Shown piece by piece: positions 1-5,449 of a stretch of 5,449 nt of DNA. The DNA comes from Actinomycetota bacterium. GTDB lineage: Bacteria > Cyanobacteriota > Vampirovibrionia > Obscuribacterales > Obscuribacteraceae. Position 1 is the stretch's first letter. Each line of letters opens with the position of its first letter. The stretch lies in NCBI GenBank assembly GCA_903970355.1, contig CAJCIF010000057.1:1-5449 (forward strand). The letters are read 5' to 3'. A program made the position numbers and the translations under genes. Under the pieces are notes generated by a model that ran no database searches, was not told where the DNA came from, and saw nothing but the letters and a program-made list of their open reading frames with translations.

Positions 1-879
1 CATTTTGGGTAGCCAGAATCGCCATTGCGGCATGGGCAAATTATCAGCTACGAGCGCACTCGCCAATGCTAATGCAATGAGCTGCCATGCCAGAGTAAGG
101 GCAAATGAGTAAGTGGTACCACCCACAACCAGAAACAGAAAACGCGTCCAGAGCAATTCCAATAAGAAGATGGCAAAGCCCGATAATACCGCCGGTACTA
201 TCATCTTCTCTCTCTCTAAAGGTGGTAATTTTTCCTGTTTGGGGACACTCTCATCACTTCTGTGCCATTGCGAAATAACGAGCAGGGCTGCCCCCAAAGA
301 TAAAACTGCTCCAACACAAGAGCTCACTGCTATACCGTAGTGGGGTAGTAATAAAAATCCGCAAAGGAGAGCGCCGGAACAACCGCCTATAAGATTTGCA
401 CCATATGCATATACAAATTGATCTTGTTTGGCACCATACTCTGACAAAGCTTTGGCGATTAACGGAAATGCAGCTCCCATGCAAATTGTCGGCACGAGAA
501 GCGCTGCGCTGATTAGCGCAATTCGGAACAATTCTGTGGCATTTAACAACGCCGAATTGGGGGTGGCAATTCTTTCGATGAGCGCGTACAATTGGCTATG
601 GAAAAGAAAGTAAATGAGGCCGGCTACCGCAAGGATTGTCTGGCCAAGGGAATAGAGTTTCAGCGGCTGCCTGGCACCGTCTGCAAATCGGCGAGCAACT
701 AGTCCGCCGACTAGAAGCCCGATCATGAAGATTGCCGTGATAAGTGCCACCGTCGGTAGGGCTATACCGACGTACCGCTGTATTGCCCTCATCCAGGCCA
801 ACTGAAAAATCAACGTGCTGGCGCCAGCAAGAAAAAATGACAAGTTGACTGAGACGTTTGAGTTTTTCCGAATAAACAC
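1..879 (-). CDS. Polytopic membrane protein, MFS-like module of the fused MFS/spermidine synthase type (3' end outside window)
   Basis: The minus-strand frame stays open from a stop at 907-909 to the window edge, giving about 293 residues without the C-terminus. It is strongly hydrophobic. A first half begins FFLAGASTLIFQLAWMR (residues 15-31), followed by membrane segments near 44-61, 73-93 and 118-146 (with MGAAFP at 134-139) and a pair across 155-202 containing YAYGANLIGG and GFLLLPHYGI. A charged linker (about 203-226) precedes a second, similar half with LSGFAIFLLELLWTR (E241, W244). This two-half layout matches, from memory, the membrane part of bacterial fused MFS/spermidine synthase-like proteins. 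The catalytic aminopropyltransferase domain, if present, would lie beyond position 1, so polyamine synthesis is inference; a stand-alone transporter-like protein is the alternative. The start is uncertain: GTG at 877-879 is chosen, GTG at 889-891 or TTG at 841-843 are possible, and none has a Shine-Dalgarno. It is divergent from the ATPase gene. Confidence 0.8.
   Translation of the reverse strand, partial: MFIRKNSNVSVNLSFFLAGASTLIFQLAWMRAIQRYVGIALPTVALITAIFMIGLLVGGLVARRFADGARQPLKLYSLGQTILAVAGLIYFLFHSQLYALIERIATPNSALLNATELFRIALISAALLVPTICMGAAFPLIAKALSEYGAKQDQFVYAYGANLIGGCSGALLCGFLLLPHYGIAVSSCVGAVLSLGAALLVISQWHRSDESVPKQEKLPPLEREKMIVPAVLSGFAIFLLELLWTRFLFLVVGGTTYSFALTLAWQLIALALASALVADNLPMPQWRFWLPKM
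845..876 (+). promoter_or_regulatory. Candidate promoter for the SbcC-like gene
   Basis: TTGACT at 845-850 matches five of six bases of a sigma-70 -35 box. The AT-rich AATAAA at 871-876 is the best nearby -10-like stretch, but it is a poor match and the 20-base gap is longer than ideal. If used, it would lie inside the first codons of the divergent membrane-protein gene and give a leader of only about 15-20 bases. This is a weak call made from sequence alone. Confidence 0.25.
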
Positions 880-900
880 GATGCACCGCACGCGTACAAA

Positions 901-3900
901 ATGATTCTAAATTCTATAACCCTTCATAATTTCATGAGTTATGCAGATGCCACACTAAATTTAGAGGCAATCCCTGTTGCCTGCCTGGCAGGCTCTAACG
1001 GATCCGGCAAGTCAGCGCTCTTAGATGCCACTACGTGGGCTATTTGGGAACAGGCACGCGCATCATCCGATGATCTCATACGACTGGGGCAAAAGGAAAT
1101 GTGGGTCGATTTGCGCTTCGAACACGAAGGGCAAGCCTATCGCATTCGGCGCTCCCGGCAACGTACTCTTTCCCGGGGCAACGGCAAAGGCACTTCCAAG
1201 GGCACCCTCGAGCTGCAAGTAGCAAGCGATGCGACAATTCCAAGCGCTCTTACCAGCCCAGAAAGTATAGATATCGATAGCCTACCGGAAGGCATAAATA
1301 TAGAAAGCCTCGCCGAAAGCATAAATGTTGAAAGGCTAACCGAAAGTCTCGCTGAAAGCGTAAAGCCCAGTCTAAAACCCAACCTAAATGAGGTTGCCGT
1401 TTTAGCACCGGCAGGGCGAAGCAAGCGCAACGGCAACCACAAAAAAGACGTAAAGTCAGAAGAGCAGCACCTGACCGTCAGTTTTGAGCCGGAAAACGCT
1501 GGAGGTGTTACCTGGCGGAGCCTTACGGGTTCGAATATGCGCGATACCCAGCGGCTTATATGCGAATTGCTGCGCATGGATCACGACACCTTTGTCAACA
1601 GCGCATATCTCAAACAAGGGCGTGCCGACGAATTCGCAACCAAACAAGCAACAGAGCGAAAACAAATACTAGGAGAAATTCTCGGTTTGTCCTATTTCGA
1701 TCGATTGCAGGAAAAGTGCAAAGACCATTTGCGCAATCTCAAACACCATAAAGATCTCATCGAGCAGATGTTGCTTCGCCTACCGGAAGCCAATCAAGAG
1801 CTCACTACGATTGGCGAAGAGCTCAACGAGGTTACGAAAAATCTGGCGCGGGCTGAAAGCGAGAAAACGCAAGTCGAAGCGCAAGTAAATGAATTGACGG
1901 AGCGACACCTCAACTTAAACGTGCTGGAAGAACGTGCCTCCTCAATCAATTCTCAGTGGCAAGAACTGGAGCGCGAGATTCCGTCACTCGCTCAGCAAGT
2001 GGATCAAAACGCTGCACGGCTTGCCGCTCTTGATGCGTTGATACAGTCACAACGCGAAATCGAAGCAGACGCTTTTGAATATGAATCTCTGCGCACACAT
2101 TCTGAATTGCTCGATCAAAATGCGCTTAAAGATCAATCTTTGCGGAGCCAGAAGTTGGAGAGAAGATCGGCATTATCAGATCTGCGCAATAAGCTTGAAA
2201 TGGCTTTCAGCAACACTCGCGAGAATCTCGACCGTGAAGAAAAGCGCAAAGAGGAGCTTCTCAAAGCAACCGCGCAACGCGAAAAAATCTTAAGCGCATA
2301 CGAAGACTATAAAGTAGCCGCCCAGAAAGAAAGCGAATATGCAAAGAAGCAAGACGACTACACACGTTTGCAGCAAAGATCCGTCGAAATTCAAAGCTCC
2401 ATAGACGAGACGCGCATTCGTCTGGAAGCCGAAATAGAACAAAAACAAAAAACCAAAGCTGAGCTGGAATCGCTCATGCGTGGCAAAGACAGTCTGGAAG
2501 CGCAGCGGCAAAGCATCGAAGGCGAAACCTCCGAGCTTGAAAAAATGGAATCCGAATTTGAACGGGTGGAACAAAAGGGACAAACTCTACGTTCAACGCA
2601 AGAATCTTTGAAAGCGCAAATCCAAAATTTGAAGCGCGTTCAGGTTGAATATCAGATCAAAATTGACGAACTCAGTGCGTGCGCAGACTCAACTGTTTGC
2701 CCGCTTTGCTCAGGACCAATAGTCGATCGAACCGCTGTAATAACGCGGTACAGGAAACTAATTGAAGATTCGCACAGCGAAGTGCAAGAAACAGAATCTA
2801 AGATCGAAGCAGTCGAAAAAGAACTTGTTGATCTGCGCAAACTATATTTAAAAATCAAAGAACGCCTTGCATCGCGTAAAGAACTCGACAAACAAATCGG
2901 GCAATTTAGAGAACGCCTTGCGTCTGTTCAACGTGCTCAAGATTCGCACGCCGAAGTCGCTAATGCCCTGGAACAGCTGGAAAAGCGCTTGCAGGTTAGC
3001 GATTACGCCCAGGTTGAAAGAGAAAGTCTCATTGCAATAAAAGAGCAATTAGTCAGGTTAGATTTCGATCCTGCGCTTTATAGCAATCTGCAGGCTCAAA
3101 TAAGAACGCAACGTTCGATCGAAACGCGTTATCACCAATTACAAAAAGACATTTCCGAACTGGAGAAATTGGAGAAAGAAACTCCCGCTCTCAAGGAAGA
3201 AATGGCGAGACAACATGCCGTTCTTACCGAAGAGTCTTACGGCAAAGAGTTCAGGCTCGAGATTGAAAGGCTGGAAGCAGAATTGAACTTATTGAAGTAT
3301 GACAGCAACACCCACGCCGAAACAAAACAGAAACTGGCGGCCTTGTTGCCCAGGTCTGAGCGCTTTAAAGATCTCCAGCGTGCTCTTTCGGAAAGACCAG
3401 CACTGAGCCAAACTCTAGCCCAAAGTACAAAATTGCTGGCCTCGAAAAACGAACTATCAACCAACTTGCAACAAGAACTCGCCAAGTTGCAGAAAGAATT
3501 GGAAGACTTGCCCGACCTCGGTTCGGAATTAGGATCATTGAAGTCTGCCCTGCAGAGTTCAATGATCGTCGTGAGTGAATATGCCAAACAGGCTGCCATT
3601 AAAGGCTCGCGCAAGGACCATTTGCAAGCCGAAGTAGCAAATCTGGAATTGAAAAAGAAAGACCGCGACCAAACGAAAGAATCGATAGATGATTATGCAT
3701 TCCTGGCAGAAGCATTTGGCAAGAAAGGCATCCAGGCAATCATTATCGAAAATGCCATCCCGGAAATTGAAACGGATGCAAACCGCATACTGAGCCGGCT
3801 TACAAACAGCAGAATGCACGTTGCTCTAATGACACAGCAAAAAAACAAATCCGGCAATGTTGTCGAGACTCTCGATATTGTCATTGCGGATGAAGTAGGC

Positions 3901-4206
3901 ACGCGCAACTACGAACTTTATAGCGGCGGCGAAGCCTTCAAGGTCAATTTCGCTGTTCGAGTTGCCTTATCGAGACTACTTGCCCGCCGCGCCGGCGCCA
4001 AGCTGGAAACACTCATTATTGATGAAGGCTTCGGCTCACAGGACGATATCAGCCGAGAGCGTCTTGTTAAAGCAATTCGGTCTGTGCAGGAAGACTTCGC
4101 CCGTATCCTTGTGATAACGCACTTTTCCGACGTTAAAGAAATGTTTCCTACTCACATCATGATCAGCAAGAACAACGGCACATCCTCCATCCAGTTGCTC
4201 ACCTGA
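901..4206 (+). CDS. sbcC: SbcC/Rad50-type SMC-like ATPase with zinc hook
   Basis: This is a complete 1101-residue protein of the Rad50/SbcC family, the ATPase subunit that works with an SbcD/Mre11 nuclease on DNA ends and hairpins in the cytoplasm. The N-terminal lobe starts at MILNSITLHNFMSY, with Walker A GSNGSGKS at 31-38 and a Q-loop AYLKQGRADEF centred on Q239. Charged coiled-coil arms run from about 260-590 and 610-930 around the hook C600-P-L-C603. The C-terminal lobe has AFGKKGIQAIIIENAIPEI from 938, the signature YSGGE at 1007-1011 (Tyr where Leu is common), Walker B LIIDE ending D1041-E1042, D-loop GFGSQD at 1043-1048 and H-switch H1074 in VITHF. All ATPase motifs are intact, so it is probably active. 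The ATG at 901 is fixed by the family's usual N-terminus, but no Shine-Dalgarno precedes it. An insert near residues 108-203 is unusual. No sbcD lies beside it; the symbol is by family, not proven orthology. Confidence 0.96.
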   Translation: MILNSITLHNFMSYADATLNLEAIPVACLAGSNGSGKSALLDATTWAIWEQARASSDDLIRLGQKEMWVDLRFEHEGQAYRIRRSRQRTLSRGNGKGTSKGTLELQVASDATIPSALTSPESIDIDSLPEGINIESLAESINVERLTESLAESVKPSLKPNLNEVAVLAPAGRSKRNGNHKKDVKSEEQHLTVSFEPENAGGVTWRSLTGSNMRDTQRLICELLRMDHDTFVNSAYLKQGRADEFATKQATERKQILGEILGLSYFDRLQEKCKDHLRNLKHHKDLIEQMLLRLPEANQELTTIGEELNEVTKNLARAESEKTQVEAQVNELTERHLNLNVLEERASSINSQWQELEREIPSLAQQVDQNAARLAALDALIQSQREIEADAFEYESLRTHSELLDQNALKDQSLRSQKLERRSALSDLRNKLEMAFSNTRENLDREEKRKEELLKATAQREKILSAYEDYKVAAQKESEYAKKQDDYTRLQQRSVEIQSSIDETRIRLEAEIEQKQKTKAELESLMRGKDSLEAQRQSIEGETSELEKMESEFERVEQKGQTLRSTQESLKAQIQNLKRVQVEYQIKIDELSACADSTVCPLCSGPIVDRTAVITRYRKLIEDSHSEVQETESKIEAVEKELVDLRKLYLKIKERLASRKELDKQIGQFRERLASVQRAQDSHAEVANALEQLEKRLQVSDYAQVERESLIAIKEQLVRLDFDPALYSNLQAQIRTQRSIETRYHQLQKDISELEKLEKETPALKEEMARQHAVLTEESYGKEFRLEIERLEAELNLLKYDSNTHAETKQKLAALLPRSERFKDLQRALSERPALSQTLAQSTKLLASKNELSTNLQQELAKLQKELEDLPDLGSELGSLKSALQSSMIVVSEYAKQAAIKGSRKDHLQAEVANLELKKKDRDQTKESIDDYAFLAEAFGKKGIQAIIIENAIPEIETDANRILSRLTNSRMHVALMTQQKNKSGNVVETLDIVIADEVGTRNYELYSGGEAFKVNFAVRVALSRLLARRAGAKLETLIIDEGFGSQDDISRERLVKAIRSVQEDFARILVITHFSDVKEMFPTHIMISKNNGTSSIQLLT
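1222..1509 (+). other. Insertion within the N-terminal ATPase lobe of the SbcC-like protein
   Basis: Residues 108-203 separate the strand ending LELQV (103-107) from WRSLTGSN (from 205), which leads into the helix before the Q-loop. In relatives I recall, these two elements are joined by a short turn of roughly ten residues, which makes about 85 residues extra. It is also why the Q-loop Gln falls at 239 instead of near 140. The insert holds a Ser/Pro-rich lead, a nine-residue repeat, a Lys/Pro stretch (KPSLKPNLNE), a basic polar part (GRSKRNGNHKKDVK) and a short strand-like piece (LTVSF). The frame is maintained and flanking motifs are intact, so it looks like a real surface insertion, not a frameshift. 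Its function is unknown. The exact borders are approximate because they rest on remembered family layout. Confidence 0.7.
1258..1365 (+). repeat. Degenerate 27-bp tandem repeat coding a nine-residue unit
   Basis: Four consecutive 27-bp units lie in frame at 1258-1284, 1285-1311, 1312-1338 and 1339-1365. The first three encode PESIDIDSL, PEGINIESL and AESINVERL (residues 120-146); the fourth, TESLAESVK, keeps only the start of the pattern. The consensus is (P/A)E-(S/G)-I-(D/N)-(I/V)-(D/E)-(S/R)-L, an acidic-hydrophobic alternation. The DNA units have diverged at many third positions, so the duplication is not recent or is under protein-level selection. Confidence 0.8.
2698..2709 (+). other. 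Zinc-hook CxxC codons of the SbcC-like protein
   Basis: These codons encode C600-P-L-C603 at the midpoint of the coiled coil, between arms of similar length on either side. In Rad50 and SbcC proteins two such motifs from different molecules bind one zinc ion and join the tips of the coiled coils. The surrounding residues (STVCPLCSGPIVD) fit the usual hook with a Gly-Pro turn after the second Cys. A further Cys at 594 lies just upstream and is probably not part of the hook. Confidence 0.92.
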
Positions 4207-4227
4207 AGCTTTTGCGGATTAAAGCTT
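4206..4227 (+). terminator. Possible stem-loop directly after the SbcC-like stop codon
   Basis: A perfect 7-bp inverted repeat, AAGCTTT at 4206-4212 and AAAGCTT at 4221-4227, encloses an 8-base loop, and its left arm begins on the last base of the stop codon. The stem has only two G-C pairs and is not followed by a T-run, so it is at best a weak terminator. It could instead be an mRNA 3'-end or inter-gene structure, or chance. Confidence 0.25.
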
Positions 4228-4288
4228 TGCAACCCTCGTCGATCGGCGCCTAATTTGCTTTATCCTTGGCAAACCAATAGAACCCGTT

Positions 4289-5449
4289 ATGACGAACAAT
4301 CGCCTGATTTACACCTCCAGCCTGGACGGCATGCGCGCTTTTGCCATCCTGGCCGTTTTGTCCTTTCACGGACTGGGTCCTGTTTCGCTCGCCGTGTTTG
4401 GCTCCGGCGGTTGGCTGGGTGTTGATTGTTTTTTCGTCTTAAGCGGATTCCTTATAACCAAACTGCTCCTGGATGAATTGTCCGCCACTAAAACAATAGA
4501 CATCAAAGCTTTTTTCCTTCGCCGTATTTTCAGGATTATTCCTGTCTATACAGCGTTCATTCTGGTAACAACACTCGTTAACCCCTTTCATCGCAGCGAC
4601 ATCTGGAAATGTGCACTGGTAGCCGGTACGTTTTTAACCGACTACAACATGGCCTTTCACGGACACCATACAATTGCTTCAGGATTCGATAACAGTTGGT
4701 CGCTTGCCGTAGAAGAAAAGTTCTACCTGCTCTGGCCGTTTCTTCTCACAATATTTTCACGAAATCCGATTCGCCTGGTTGTCACATCGCTTGCCCTGAG
4801 CCAACTCTGGAAAGCCTACCTGATTCTTAACGGTGCTGACTGGATGCGCTTAGGAGCAGCTTTCGATACTAAGTTTGACGATATCCTCTGGGGCGCTCTG
4901 GCTGCAACCCTCATGCACGCAGGGTTTTGGCAGAGTGCAAAACAACGAACAGCGATCGAAAAAGCAGCTGCTATCCTTTTGCCACTAACACTCCTTTTTG
5001 CATGTTGGATCACGATCCATCCGCAAACGGTGCAAGACGTAGCTGGAAAGCTTGTCTACTGGAATATCATGATGCCGTGCTTGTCGGCAGCAACTGCGGC
5101 GTTTCTGCTTTCACTCACTGTCAATCCAAAGTCTCTGGAAGCACGAATACTTTCTGCAAAACCATTAGTATGGATAGGCAAGCTTTCCTATTCGCTATAC
5201 CTATGGCACGCACTGGGTTTCGGTGTTGCTGCTTATTTAAGTATATATTTGCCTCTCACAAAACAAACGCCGTATTTAGAGGAGGTGTGGACGTTTGCAG
5301 TCTGCCTCTCGATTGCGGCAATTTCTTATTATGGTCTTGAAAAACCATTCCTGAAATTGAAAAAGAAATTCGAACAATCACCTGTCGCAGAGACTGTGCC
5401 ATCACTCTCAGGCACTGTGCAAAATGGTCAAGAACTAGTGAATTTGCGG
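4289..5449 (+). CDS. Membrane acyltransferase, acyltransferase-3 (OafA/YrhL) family (3' end outside window)
   Basis: The frame is open for 387 codons from ATG to the window edge without a stop. The family transfers acyl groups, often acetyl, to sugars of envelope polysaccharides, peptidoglycan or lipids at the cytoplasmic membrane. Hallmarks are visible: LDGMRAFAILAVLSFH with the R16-X10-H27 motif, GWLGVDCFFVLSGFLIT (41-57), RRIFRIIP (78-85), NSWSLAVEEKFYLLWP (135-150) and, near the C-terminus, IGKLSYSLYLWH and YYGLEKPF. Several hydrophobic segments lie between these, as expected for about ten membrane spans. After EKPF comes a basic and then polar tail (LKKKFEQSPVAETVPSLSG), so the protein is nearly complete and is unlikely to carry the extra SGNH domain seen in some members. 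The start is supported by the usual short lead before LDG, but no Shine-Dalgarno is present. It follows the SbcC-like gene by 82 bp in the same direction and may be co-transcribed; a functional link is not evident. The acceptor cannot be predicted. Confidence 0.95.
   Translation, partial: MTNNRLIYTSSLDGMRAFAILAVLSFHGLGPVSLAVFGSGGWLGVDCFFVLSGFLITKLLLDELSATKTIDIKAFFLRRIFRIIPVYTAFILVTTLVNPFHRSDIWKCALVAGTFLTDYNMAFHGHHTIASGFDNSWSLAVEEKFYLLWPFLLTIFSRNPIRLVVTSLALSQLWKAYLILNGADWMRLGAAFDTKFDDILWGALAATLMHAGFWQSAKQRTAIEKAAAILLPLTLLFACWITIHPQTVQDVAGKLVYWNIMMPCLSAATAAFLLSLTVNPKSLEARILSAKPLVWIGKLSYSLYLWHALGFGVAAYLSIYLPLTKQTPYLEEVWTFAVCLSIAAISYYGLEKPFLKLKKKFEQSPVAETVPSLSGTVQNGQELVNLR

Noticed and set aside
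596..886. Minus-strand open frame of 96 codons starting with ATG
   Set aside because: The parallel minus-strand frame codes a hydrophobic protein with recognisable membrane-family motifs and stays open to the window edge; this frame is its shadow.
1137..1577. Minus-strand open frame of 146 codons
   Set aside because: It lies opposite the well-supported SbcC-like gene, has Ser/Arg/Leu-rich composition typical of an antisense shadow, and shows no recognisable motif.
2859..2921. Direct repeat AGAACGCCTTGC at 2859-2870 and 2910-2921
   Set aside because: It encodes similar coiled-coil residues (ERLAS) once per arm segment; a short repeat like this is expected by chance in Glu/Arg/Leu-rich coiled coil.
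3237..3614. Minus-strand open frame of 125 codons
   Set aside because: It is the antisense of the coiled-coil region; its composition mirrors the Glu/Lys/Leu codons of the real gene and no domain is recognisable.
4227..4256. Promoter-like pair TTGCAA and TAATTT before the acyltransferase
   Set aside because: The -10 element matches only three of six consensus bases and the spacing is 18; it is not distinguishable from background.
4927..5340. Plus-strand open frame of 137 codons in another frame
   Set aside because: It sits wholly within the acyltransferase gene, whose family motifs continue on both sides in the true frame (FDDILWGALAA before, SYSLYLWH and GLEKPF within or after).

Overview
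The window is ordinary bacterial coding sequence with three protein genes and very little intergenic DNA. The GC content is moderate by eye and codons are mixed. None of the three start codons has a recognisable Shine-Dalgarno sequence. The SbcC/Rad50-type protein belongs to the version with a Q-loop of the form LKQGRADEF and a C-terminal SGGEAFKVNFA signature. From memory this version is common in Chloroflexota, Cyanobacteria and relatives such as Vampirovibrionia/Melainabacteria. Together with the absent ribosome-binding sites this is only a weak hint at one of those lineages, not an identification.

Layout: positions 1 to about 879 on the minus strand hold the N-terminal part of a polytopic membrane protein. 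It resembles the membrane module of fused MFS-like/spermidine synthase proteins, and its 3' end lies outside the window. Positions 901-4206 on the plus strand hold a complete SbcC/Rad50-type ATPase of 1101 residues, with Walker A, Q-loop, two long coiled-coil arms around a CPLC zinc hook, ABC signature, Walker B, D-loop and H-switch. After 82 bp, 4289-5449 on the plus strand holds a membrane-bound acyltransferase of the acyltransferase-3 (OafA/YrhL) family. It is open to the window edge, with 387 codons and no stop reached. The first two genes diverge with their starts almost touching, so promoter elements for each must lie within or against the other gene, or the transcripts have extremely short leaders.

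The three genes do not form an obvious pathway: a membrane protein possibly tied to an aminopropyltransferase, a DNA double-strand-break end-processing ATPase, and a cell-envelope O-acyltransferase. The nuclease partner of SbcC (SbcD/Mre11) is not in the window. The most distinctive observation is an insertion of about 85-95 residues in the N-terminal ATPase lobe of the SbcC-like protein, between Walker A and the Q-loop. It carries a degenerate nine-residue (27-bp) tandem repeat followed by a basic, polar linker. I see no RNA gene, CRISPR array, insertion sequence or attachment site, and no convincing new multi-gene system.
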